DNA of 64,000 bases from Tessaracoccus lacteus (GTDB taxonomy: Bacteria > Actinomycetota > Actinomycetes > Propionibacteriales > Propionibacteriaceae), in NCBI RefSeq assembly GCF_029917005.1, contig NZ_CP123967.1:1860001-1924000 (forward strand). Reading direction: 5' to 3'. The notes beneath the pieces are model-generated. The model searched no databases, was not told the origin of the DNA, and worked only from the letters and a program-made list of their open reading frames with translations. This document shows, in pieces, positions 57,296 through 64,000 of this stretch; within the stretch, counting starts at the first letter, position 1; each line of letters opens with the position of its first letter. The position numbers and the translations under genes are program-made.

Positions 57296-57785
57296 AGGCG
57301 ACGGGGTCGCGGCCGGCGCCCTGGGCGACGAGCCAACGGCGCAGGTCGACAACCTTGCGGCGACCGGCCTCGCCCTCGAGGAACTGGATCGCCAGCACGG
57401 GCTGACGCTTCAGCTCCTCACCGTCGGTCTTGATCAGCAGCGACGTCCAGGCGTCGCCTGGACGCAGCCGCACACCCGCGATCTGGGCGATGCTGAACCG
57501 ACGGATGAAGGGCCCGTTGCGGACGATGACGCCGCGCTCGTCGGCCCACAGCCGCGAATAGCCGATGCTGAGCATCATCCCGATCATCAGGAACACGAAG
57601 AACAGGAGCGTGCCCGCCTGTGGCCAGGTGATCTTGTCGCGGATCTCCTCGCCGATCGCCCACCATCCGAACATCGAGGCGCTCAGCAGGACGATGGACA
57701 GCACGACAGCTGTCATCAGGGCCGGCGGGCTCGTGTAGGACAGACGCTCGGGACCCGCCGCGGTCTCGGGCGCCGCGTCGCTCAC
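57294..57785 (-). CDS. PH-domain (bPH-like) membrane protein
   Basis: 163 residues from GTG 57785 (GTG 57794 also possible). Two membrane segments (residues about 23-44 and 57-80) are followed by a PH-like domain with WADERGVIVRNGPFIRRFSI and GVRLRPGDAWTSLL, as in actinobacterial DUF/PH-domain proteins of the his-operon neighbourhood. It is coupled to hisG by a GTGA overlap. Function unknown. The stop codon touches the right palindromic array, which may serve as terminator. Confidence 0.82.
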   Translation of the reverse strand: MSDAAPETAAGPERLSYTSPPALMTAVVLSIVLLSASMFGWWAIGEEIRDKITWPQAGTLLFFVFLMIGMMLSIGYSRLWADERGVIVRNGPFIRRFSIAQIAGVRLRPGDAWTSLLIKTDGEELKRQPVLAIQFLEGEAGRRKVVDLRRWLVAQGAGRDPVA

Positions 57786-58645
57786 AGGCGGCACGCCGTG
57801 AGCTCGGTGAGGAGGATGCCGCGGGCGCCGGCCTCGTAGAGCTGGTCCATCAGGAGGTGCGCGCCCTTGCGGGGCACGAGCACGCGGACGGCGAACCAGC
57901 CCTCCTTGGCCAGCGTGGAGACGGTCGGCCCCTCGACGCCGGGCGCCAGGGCGAGCGTCGCGTCGAAGCTCGACTGCTCGACGTTGTAGTCCATCATCAG
58001 GTAGTTCTGGGCGACGAGGACGGACGTGAGGCGGGTGCGGAGCGCGTCGGCGCTGGCCGGCAGCTCGTCGGCTCCGTTGCGCTGGATCAGCACGGCCTCG
58101 GAGCTGCAGATCGAGTCGCCGAACAGCTCAAGGCCGGCGCGGCGGAGCGTGGTGCCCGTGTCGACGACGTCCGCGACGACGTCCGCGACGCCGAGTCGGA
58201 TGGCCGACTCCACGGCCCCGTCGAGCTTCACCAGCTCGGCGGAGATGCCCTGCTCGTCGAGGAAGGCGCGCAGCAGGCCGGGGTACGACGTGGCGATGCG
58301 CTTGCCCGCGACGTCAGCGACGGTCATCGTCGAGCCCCCGAACGCGGCGAACCGGAAGCGTGACCCGGCGAAGCCGAGCTGCATGATCTCGGTGGCGTCG
58401 GCGGCGGAGTCGATCAGCATGTCGCGGCCGGTGATGCCGAGGTCGAGGTCGCCGCGGCCGATGTAGACGGCGATGTCGCGGGGACGCAGGTAGTAGAACT
58501 CGACGTTGTGGTCGGAGTCGATCAGCGTCAGGTCCTTGGCGTCGGTGCGCTGACGGTAGCCCGCCGCCCGCAGCATGGCGGCGGCTGGCTCGGCCAGCGC
58601 GCCCTTGTTCGGGACGGCGATGCGGAGAAGTCGGTCGTTGCTCAC
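57782..58645 (-). CDS. hisG: ATP phosphoribosyltransferase
   Basis: 287 residues, the long form with a C-terminal regulatory domain (residues about 210-287). It makes phosphoribosyl-ATP from ATP and PRPP and is normally inhibited by histidine. RIAVPNKGALAEPAAAML is the family start, and DVVADVVDTGTTLRRAGLEL near residue 160 is the PRPP-binding segment. GTG 58645 is the start, 13 nt after hisE. Here it is linked to hisE and the PH-domain gene, away from hisF. Confidence 0.96.
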   Translation of the reverse strand: MSNDRLLRIAVPNKGALAEPAAAMLRAAGYRQRTDAKDLTLIDSDHNVEFYYLRPRDIAVYIGRGDLDLGITGRDMLIDSAADATEIMQLGFAGSRFRFAAFGGSTMTVADVAGKRIATSYPGLLRAFLDEQGISAELVKLDGAVESAIRLGVADVVADVVDTGTTLRRAGLELFGDSICSSEAVLIQRNGADELPASADALRTRLTSVLVAQNYLMMDYNVEQSSFDATLALAPGVEGPTVSTLAKEGWFAVRVLVPRKGAHLLMDQLYEAGARGILLTELTACRL

Positions 58646-58658
58646 GTGAAAGCCCTTG

Positions 58659-58922
58659 TCAGAGGTAGCGGTTGATGTCGTTGATGTCGAGGCCGAGCTT
58701 GATCATCATGACCTGGGTCCAGTAGATGAGCTGGCTCATCTCCTCGGCCGCCTCTTCCTTCGACTGGTACTCGGAGGCCATCCAGACCTCGGAGGCCTCC
58801 TCGACGATCTTCTTGCCGATGGCATGGACGCCTTCGTCGAGCTTCCTCACGGTGCCGGACCCCTCGGGTCGCGCGCTGGCGGTCTCGGTCAACTGCTCGA
58901 AGAGCTGCTCAAAGGACTTCAC
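58659..58922 (-). CDS. hisE: Phosphoribosyl-ATP pyrophosphohydrolase
   Basis: 87 residues from GTG 58922. It removes pyrophosphate from phosphoribosyl-ATP, the second step of histidine synthesis. [20 protein letters not shown] and [20 protein letters not shown] hold the metal-binding Glu/Asp set of the MazG-like all-alpha fold. A stand-alone hisE (not fused to hisI) is usual for Actinobacteria. It lies 17 nt downstream of mshC. Confidence 0.95.
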   Translation of the reverse strand: MKSFEQLFEQLTETASARPEGSGTVRKLDEGVHAIGKKIVEEASEVWMASEYQSKEEAAEEMSQLIYWTQVMMIKLGLDINDINRYL

Positions 58923-58939
58923 GGGGGGCAGCCTACCCT

Positions 58940-60187
58940 CTAGAGCCGGATGCCGAGCAGCGCATCGAGCGCGTCGCGCGTGACGTCCGCCGCGGCCTGG
59001 TTCCCGACCCCGCGCTCCGCCGAGGCCTCGACCCAGGCGTCGACGGCGGCCAGCGCCGCCGGGGCGTCGAGGTCCGTGCGGAGCGCCGAGCGGAGGGCGG
59101 CGAGCAGCTCGTCGACTGGGGCGACGACCCCGGATTCGACGGCGGCGCGCCAGCGGGTCAGGCGGGCGGTGGCCACCTCGAGCTGGTCCGGGGTCCACTC
59201 CCAGTCGCTGCGGTAGTGGTGCGCGAGCAGCACCAGCCGGATGGCCATCGGGTCGGCCCCCTGGTGACGCAGCCGGCTGACGAGCTCCAGGTTCCCCTTG
59301 GACTTGCTCATCTTCTCGCCGTGGAGCGCGACCATGCCGGAGTGGACGAAGGCGCCGGCCAGTGGCCGCCCCGTCGCGACGACGCCCTCGGCGGCGCACA
59401 TCTCGTGGTGCGGGAAGACGAGGTCGGAGCCGCCGCCCTGCACGTCGAAGTCGGGGCCGAGCCAGCGCAGCGCGATGGCGGTGCACTCGATGTGCCAGCC
59501 GGGCCGCCCCGCGCCGAGGTCGGAGGCCCAACTCGGCTCGCCAGGGCGGGAGAAGCGCCACACGAGACAGTCGAGCGGGTGCCGCTTGCCGGGGCGGTCG
59601 GGGTCGCCGCCGTTGGCCGCGAACCGCTCGGTCATCGCCTTCTCATCCAGGTGGCTGACCGACCCGAAGCCCGGCGCGCCGACTGTGTTGAAGTACCAGT
59701 CCGGGTACTCGTCGTCGTCGACCTGGTAGACCAGCCCGGAGTCCTTGAGCACCTCGATGAGGTCGAGCACATAGGAGATGGACTCGACGGCACCGATGTA
59801 GTGGTCCGGAGGAATGACGCGCAGGTCGGTCATGTCGGAGCGGAACAGCTCGATCTGCCCCTCCGCGAGCTCCTCCCAGTCCTGGCCGGTCTCGGCGGCC
59901 CGCTCCAGCAGCGGGTCATCGACGTCGGTCACGTTCTGGGTATAGGTGACGCTCAGCCCGAGGTCGCGCCACACGCGGCCGACGAGGTCGAACGTGACGT
60001 AGGTGTTGGCGTGGCCGAGGTGCGTCGCGTCGTAGGGGGTGATGCCGCACACGTACAGCCGAGCGACGTCGCCGACCGGCGTGACGGGGGCGACCGCGCC
60101 GGTTGCAGTGTCGAAGAGGCTGAGCGCCTCGGGCACCTGGTCCGACGGGGGAAGACTGGGAATGGCGACGGGAGCCCACGCAAACAT
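58940..60187 (-). CDS. mshC: Mycothiol ligase MshC (L-cysteine:GlcN-Ins ligase)
   Basis: 415 residues, a CysRS paralogue without the tRNA-binding tail. [20 protein letters not shown] (residues about 45-64) has the zinc Cys and HIGH-like HLGH, and [18 protein letters not shown] is the KMSKS loop. It joins cysteine to glucosaminyl-inositol in mycothiol synthesis. That it is MshC, not CysRS, follows from [14 protein letters not shown] and the neighbours. TAGATT ends 7 nt before the ATG. It leads an mshC-hisE-hisG-PH unit. Confidence 0.94.
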   Translation of the reverse strand: MFAWAPVAIPSLPPSDQVPEALSLFDTATGAVAPVTPVGDVARLYVCGITPYDATHLGHANTYVTFDLVGRVWRDLGLSVTYTQNVTDVDDPLLERAAETGQDWEELAEGQIELFRSDMTDLRVIPPDHYIGAVESISYVLDLIEVLKDSGLVYQVDDDEYPDWYFNTVGAPGFGSVSHLDEKAMTERFAANGGDPDRPGKRHPLDCLVWRFSRPGEPSWASDLGAGRPGWHIECTAIALRWLGPDFDVQGGGSDLVFPHHEMCAAEGVVATGRPLAGAFVHSGMVALHGEKMSKSKGNLELVSRLRHQGADPMAIRLVLLAHHYRSDWEWTPDQLEVATARLTRWRAAVESGVVAPVDELLAALRSALRTDLDAPAALAAVDAWVEASAERGVGNQAAADVTRDALDALLGIRL

Positions 60188-60204
60188 GGCCCCAAATCTA
60201 GCGG

Positions 60205-60942
60205 CTACAGCGGGGGCCACGGGATCGCCGGACGTCCCCGGCCGGGACGGGGCATCTCGCCCGCCGCGAACAGGGCCGCTGCCCGGTCGGCCAGCGCCTC
60301 CCATTCCTCGTCGGCCAGGCCGGGCGCGAGCGGGGCGTCGAGCGCCATCAGGCTTTCCAGCAGCCGCAGCTCCGGCTCGGTGAACGGGTCGTCGACCCAT
60401 CCCCACAGGACGGTTCGCAGCTTCGGGTCGACGTGCAGGCTCACCCCGTGGTCGACGCCGCGGACGGCATCCCCATCGGCGATCAGGTGGCTGGCCTTGC
60501 GGTCCGCGTTGTTGAGGAGCGCGTCGAAGATCGCGACGCTCCGCAGCCGGGCGTCGTCGCGGTGGGCCAGCAGCAGGGGGCTGCCGTCCTCGGTCTCGAC
60601 GGCGAGAATCGGCAGCCATTCCTCGGTGAGGTCCTCGGGCGGCAGCAGGCCGATCAGGTCGGTCGGCTCCCCCTCGATCCAGGCCTGGGCCGATCCCTCG
60701 CCCAGCGGCCCGTCACACCACACCGTGGTGGGCACGATGCCCAGCCCGAGTGCCTCGGAGAGGGCGAACGCTGCGACCTCGCGACGGCTCAGCGTCGCCT
60801 CGGGGAAGTCCCACAGGGGCGCCTCCCCCGCCACGGGCTTGTAGACCCAGCGGTCCCCCGCCTCGTCGGAGGCGAGGAAGGTGGCGTTCGAGGCGTCGGT
60901 GAGTCGCCCCACCAGCCTCAGCGCGCCACGCGGCCCGGTCAC
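60205..60942 (-). CDS. SCO1664-family protein
   Basis: 245 residues from GTG 60942. [20 protein letters not shown] and [20 protein letters not shown] open a kinase-like fold (PI3/4-kinase-like family, TIGR03843 type), and [20 protein letters not shown] with VDHGVSLHV look like the catalytic and metal-binding loops. Activity is not established. It is coupled to the DUF3090 gene by a GTGA overlap and belongs to a trio conserved in Actinobacteria beside mshC. Confidence 0.86.
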   Translation of the reverse strand: MTGPRGALRLVGRLTDASNATFLASDEAGDRWVYKPVAGEAPLWDFPEATLSRREVAAFALSEALGLGIVPTTVWCDGPLGEGSAQAWIEGEPTDLIGLLPPEDLTEEWLPILAVETEDGSPLLLAHRDDARLRSVAIFDALLNNADRKASHLIADGDAVRGVDHGVSLHVDPKLRTVLWGWVDDPFTEPELRLLESLMALDAPLAPGLADEEWEALADRAAALFAAGEMPRPGRGRPAIPWPPL

Positions 60943-61460
60943 GGGAACAACGGGCCCCGGTACCCGTTCGCCCGCGGGCAGATGTGACCGCCCGGGTCGA
61001 GGGGCTGACCGCAGGCCGGACAGGCGGGCCTGCCGGACGCGACGAAGACCTGTGCCCTGGCCGCGAACTCGCGCGCCATCGCGGGGGTCATGCGGATCTG
61101 GAGGAGGGAGTTGTCGCCGGAGTCCTCGTCGAGCTCGACGGAGATGAGCTCGAGGACGAGGCGCTCGGTCTCCTGGTCCCAGGCCAGCCCGATGGCCGAC
61201 GCCCGGAAGTTGACCTCGAGGGGCGCGTCCAGGGGGCCCATGTCGAAGGGCTGATGCGCGGGCGGCACGTCGTGCCCCAGTTCGCTCAGCTGGTCGAGGA
61301 CCTCGGTGACGCGCATGCTGAGCAGCAGAGTCTGCTGCTTCTCCAGCGCCACGGCTGCCAGTTCGTTGCCCTGCGCGACCTGGATGAGGAACAGCCTGCT
61401 CCCCGGCTGGCCCACGGTGCCGACCACGCAGCGGTCGGGTCGCTTGAACTCCCAGAACAT
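60939..61460 (-). CDS. DUF3090-family protein with C-terminal zinc ribbon
   Basis: 173 residues from ATG 61460. FWEFKRPDRCVVGTVGQPGS is the family start. The C terminus carries CPACGQPLDPGGHICPR, a four-ligand (CxxC...CxxC-like) motif that probably binds zinc. Function unknown. It overlaps the SCO1664 gene and follows the phosphomutase by 10 nt. TAGGGT overlapping the preceding stop codon ends 7 nt before the ATG, so a second leaderless start is possible. Confidence 0.9.
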   Translation of the reverse strand: MFWEFKRPDRCVVGTVGQPGSRLFLIQVAQGNELAAVALEKQQTLLLSMRVTEVLDQLSELGHDVPPAHQPFDMGPLDAPLEVNFRASAIGLAWDQETERLVLELISVELDEDSGDNSLLQIRMTPAMAREFAARAQVFVASGRPACPACGQPLDPGGHICPRANGYRGPLFP

Positions 61461-61470
61461 GGCGCCCACC

Positions 61471-62127
61471 CTACTTGGCCCGTGCAACGTCGCCGCCGCC
61501 GACGACGTGCCCGGGACGTGAGCCGATCAGGTCTGACAGGTCGCCGCCGGCGTTGACGCACAGCACCATGGTGCGGTCGCCGCGCATCTCGATGACGCTC
61601 ACCCCGGCGGGGTTGACGTGCACACGCTGGAACCGGTCGATCCCGATGCCGAAGGCGTGCGCCAACACCGCCTTGATGGGGTCGCCGTGCGAGAAGACCA
61701 CGATGGTCTCGTCGTCGGCGTGCCGCGCCGCCAGATCGCCGACGACGCCGGTGACCCGGTCGAACATGTCGCGCATCGACTCGCCGTCGGGGAAGGTGAC
61801 GCTCCCCGGATCGGCCTGGATCGTGTCCCAGACGGCCTCGGAGCGCAACTCGTCGAGCCGGAGCCCGGTCCACCGTCCGTAGTCGCATTCGGTCAGCCCC
61901 TCGACGACCAACGGGTCCGGGAATCCCGCGAGCTGGGCGGTCTCCAGGCAGCGCTCGATCGGCGAGCTGTAGGCCGCCGCGACCGGCGCGGAGGCCAGCG
62001 CCTCGCGGAGCCGCGTCGCCTGGTCGCGCCCGGCCTCGTCGAGGCGGATCCCGGCAGCCCTTCCCGCGAGCACCCCGTCCGCGTTCGCGGTGGAGCGTCC
62101 GTGGCGGATGAGCACGACCCTGGTCAT
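61471..62127 (-). CDS. MSMEG_4193-type histidine phosphatase (phosphomutase family)
   Basis: 218 residues. RHGRST-type phosphohistidine motif VVLIRHGRSTANADGV is at the N terminus, a second conserved Arg is in YSSPIERCLETAQ, and the later His is in VVFSHGDPIKAVLAH. These are the catalytic residues of the histidine phosphatase fold, in the TIGR03848 type. Substrate unknown. TAGGCT ends 6 nt before the ATG. It heads the phosphomutase-DUF3090-SCO1664 unit and is divergent from uppP across 71 bp. Confidence 0.9.
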   Translation of the reverse strand: MTRVVLIRHGRSTANADGVLAGRAAGIRLDEAGRDQATRLREALASAPVAAAYSSPIERCLETAQLAGFPDPLVVEGLTECDYGRWTGLRLDELRSEAVWDTIQADPGSVTFPDGESMRDMFDRVTGVVGDLAARHADDETIVVFSHGDPIKAVLAHAFGIGIDRFQRVHVNPAGVSVIEMRGDRTMVLCVNAGGDLSDLIGSRPGHVVGGGDVARAK

Positions 62128-62157
62128 GCCGCCAGCCTATGCGCTGGCCGGGAGGGG

Positions 62158-62198
62158 TAGAGTGACGCTGTTTTGTCTTCTCCCGAGGGGAATCGTCC
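62158..62198 (+). promoter_or_regulatory. uppP promoter -10 and ribosome site
   Basis: TAGAGT at 62158-62163 is a good -10 box. A 5' untranslated region of about 30 nt would follow, with GAGGGGA about 8 nt before ATG 62199. Unlike most neighbours this gene has a conventional leader. Confidence 0.6.
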
Positions 62199-63023
62199 AT
62201 GGACTGGTTGCAGGCCATCGTGCTCGGCCTCGTGCAGGGTCTCACCGAGTTCCTGCCCGTCAGCTCAAGCGCCCACGTCTCGATCGTCGGCCAGCTGTTC
62301 TTCGGCGGCGACGACCCGGGCGCGGCCTTCACGGCCGTGACCCAGCTGGGCACCGAGACCGCAGTGCTGGTCTACTTCCGGCGGGACATCGCCCGCATCA
62401 TCACGCAGTGGATCGGCAGCCTCCGAGGCACCGTCGACCGGAAGGACCCCGACGCCCGGATGGGCTGGCTGGTGATCATCGGCTCCGTCCCGATCGTGCT
62501 GCTCGGTGTGATCTTCGAGAACGCCATCGACGCGACGCTGCGCAACCTGTGGATCACGGTGGCGATGCTGGCCGGCGTGGCGATCATCCTGGCCATCGCC
62601 GACCGCTTCGGCGCGAACAACACGCGCACCATGAAGGAGCTCACCTGGCCGCACGGCATCCTGTTCGGCCTGTTCCAGGCGTGCGCCCTGATTCCCGGCG
62701 TGTCCCGCTCGGGCGCGACGATCTCCGGTGGCCTCTTCCTCGGCTACTCCCGCGAGGCCGCGGCCCGCTACGCGTTCCTGCTCGCCGTCCCCGCCGTGTT
62801 CGGTTCCGGCCTGTACAAGCTGAAGGACATCCCCGGCGACCCGCACGTGTCGTGGGGTCCGACGATCGTCGCGACGCTGATCGCGTTCTTCGTCGGCTAC
62901 GCCGTCATCGCCTGGCTGCTGCGCTACATCTCGACGCACAACTTCACGATCTTCGTCGTCTACCGCCTCGCGGTCGCCGCGGTCGTCGCGGGCCTCATCT
63001 GGTCCGGCGTACTCGTCGCCTGA
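62199..63023 (+). CDS. uppP: Undecaprenyl-diphosphate phosphatase
   Basis: 274 residues, seven or eight membrane segments. VLGLVQGLTEFLPVSSSAHV is the first catalytic motif and PGVSRSGATISGGLFLGYSR the second (residues about 165-185); the Glu, Ser and Arg needed for catalysis are present. It recycles the lipid carrier for cell-wall synthesis and confers bacitracin tolerance (BacA). Linkage with the phosphomutase/DUF3090 pair is also seen in mycobacteria. Confidence 0.96.
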   Translation: MDWLQAIVLGLVQGLTEFLPVSSSAHVSIVGQLFFGGDDPGAAFTAVTQLGTETAVLVYFRRDIARIITQWIGSLRGTVDRKDPDARMGWLVIIGSVPIVLLGVIFENAIDATLRNLWITVAMLAGVAIILAIADRFGANNTRTMKELTWPHGILFGLFQACALIPGVSRSGATISGGLFLGYSREAAARYAFLLAVPAVFGSGLYKLKDIPGDPHVSWGPTIVATLIAFFVGYAVIAWLLRYISTHNFTIFVVYRLAVAAVVAGLIWSGVLVA

Positions 63024-63046
63024 GACCCGGGTTATAGGGTCGGGGA

Positions 63047-64000
63047 ATGCTGACACGACCGCTGGGATCATCCGGGCTGCAGGTGTCCGCCCTCGGGCTT
63101 GGCACCATGGCCTGGGGCCGCGACGTCGAGTGGCCCGTGGCCCGCGACATGCTCACCGAGTTCGTGGCCGCCGGCGGCAACCTCGTCGACACTGCGCCCG
63201 CCTACGGGGCCGGTGTCGCGGAGAAGATGATCGGAAAGGCCATCGCCGCCGGCCTGCCGCGCGAGTCGCTCGTCATCGCCTCCAAGGCGGGGTTCGTCGT
63301 GCGCGGCGGTCACCGCGTGATCGACACCTCTCGCGGTGCGCTGCTCGACGACCTGACGGCATCCCTGGCGCGACTACGGACCGACCACGTGGACCTGTGG
63401 CAGGTGCACGCCTGGGGCGACGCCCCGATCGAGGAGACGCTCTCGGCGCTCGACACCGCCGTCGCCCGGGGGATGGCCCGCTACGTCGGCGTGTCGAACT
63501 TCGTCGGCTGGCAGAGCGCCACCGCCGCCGCCTGGCAGGAGGCGGACCGCTCCCGCACGAAGCTCAGCAGCGTGCAGGTCGAGTACTCGCTCCTGGCCCG
63601 CCGGGCGGAGGTCGAGGTCATCGGCTCGGCCCGCCACCACGGGATGGGCGTGCTCGCCTGGTCGTCGCTGGGCCGCGGCGTGCTGACCGGCAAGTACCGG
63701 GGGAACCGCCTCCCGGGAGGCTCCCGCGGCGCGTCCGAACACTTCGGCTGGTTCGTCGAGCCGTACCTGCAGCCCCGCTCCGCCGCCATCGTCGACGCCG
63801 TCGCGCACGCCGCGCAGGGCCTGGGCCTGACACCGTCGCAGGTGGCGATGCTGTGGGTGCGCGACGCGCCGCAGGTCGCCTCAGCCCTCATCGGTCCGCG
63901 CACCGTCGACCAGCTCGCGGAGCTGCTCGAGACCGACGGCAAGGAACTCGTCGCGCCGATCGTCTCGGCGCTCGACGACATCTCCGGCGGCCCCAACGCC
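63047..64000 (+). CDS. Aldo/keto reductase (3' end beyond window)
   Basis: At least 318 residues from ATG 63047; the frame is open to the right edge. The catalytic tetrad is visible: Asp and Tyr in NLVDTAPAYGAGVAEKMIG, Lys in VIASKAGFVV, and His in LWQVHAWGD. LGRGVLTGKYRGN and SALIGPRTVDQLAEL are typical of the family's NADPH site. Substrate unknown. TAGGGT ends 6 nt before the ATG, a leaderless start, 24 nt after the uppP stop. Confidence 0.93.
   Translation, partial: MLTRPLGSSGLQVSALGLGTMAWGRDVEWPVARDMLTEFVAAGGNLVDTAPAYGAGVAEKMIGKAIAAGLPRESLVIASKAGFVVRGGHRVIDTSRGALLDDLTASLARLRTDHVDLWQVHAWGDAPIEETLSALDTAVARGMARYVGVSNFVGWQSATAAAWQEADRSRTKLSSVQVEYSLLARRAEVEVIGSARHHGMGVLAWSSLGRGVLTGKYRGNRLPGGSRGASEHFGWFVEPYLQPRSAAIVDAVAHAAQGLGLTPSQVAMLWVRDAPQVASALIGPRTVDQLAELLETDGKELVAPIVSALDDISGGPNA

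Overview
The window is high-GC actinobacterial chromosome. The gene content and much of the order match the Actinobacteria core as known from Mycobacterium tuberculosis (helY-tatC-tatA-pafC-pafB; rluB-scpB-scpA-parA; xerD-nudix-pyrG-recN-nadK-tlyA-HAD-TPR; tyrS; arg cluster; pheT-pheS; rplT-rpmI-infC). A mycothiol gene (mshC) next to the SCO1664/DUF3090/phosphomutase trio supports this placement. A Propionibacteriales-type organism is plausible, but I cannot name a genus from sequence reading alone. Most genes lie on the minus strand in tightly overlapping operons (ATGA, GTGA and TGATG junctions).

Layout. 1-1.3 kb: 5' part of ilvB behind a classic leader-peptide attenuator. 1.3-6 kb: small membrane protein, HIT protein, hisF, HelY-type helicase. 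6-10 kb: lipid kinase, tatC, tatA, pafC, pafB. 10-18 kb: gluQ-type synthetase, double-FKBP lipoprotein, rluB-type pseudouridine synthase, scpB, scpA, a small conserved gene, parA, an Eis-like acetyltransferase, xerD. 18-26.7 kb: nudix hydrolase, pyrG, recN, nadK, tlyA, HAD phosphatase, and a TPR protein with a long RG-rich repeat. 26.7-29.6 kb: gene-poor, repeat-bearing stretch with one recognisable small gene. 29.6-35.4 kb: a complete rRNA operon (16S-23S-5S, minus strand, no spacer tRNA) with three good upstream promoters. 35.7-43.2 kb: tyrS and the arginine cluster argC-J-B-D-R-H (no argF or argG here). 43.2-48.9 kb: membrane protein, TetR regulator, two-domain GNAT, conserved hypothetical, cysteine hydrolase, PfkB kinase, rhomboid-like protein. 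48.9-54.8 kb: pheT, pheS, SpoU methyltransferase, rplT, rpmI, and infC with an ATC start and an upstream attenuator-like hairpin. 54.9-58 kb: SseB-like protein, small membrane protein, and an AbiEi/DUF559-like gene bracketed by two inverted palindromic repeat arrays, then a PH-domain protein. 58-64 kb: hisG, hisE, mshC, the SCO1664/DUF3090/phosphomutase trio, uppP, and an aldo/keto reductase cut by the right edge.

Themes. Many single genes and operon heads have a TANNNT-like box 6-8 nt before the start codon and no Shine-Dalgarno sequence, which suggests widespread leaderless transcription. Control elements visible directly include the ilv attenuator, the infC leader, a probable argC promoter/ArgR operator and the rrn promoters. 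The least explained parts are the repeat-bracketed AbiEi/DUF559 gene, the 150-bp coding repeats of the TPR protein, and two families of short non-coding repeats downstream of the rRNA operon.
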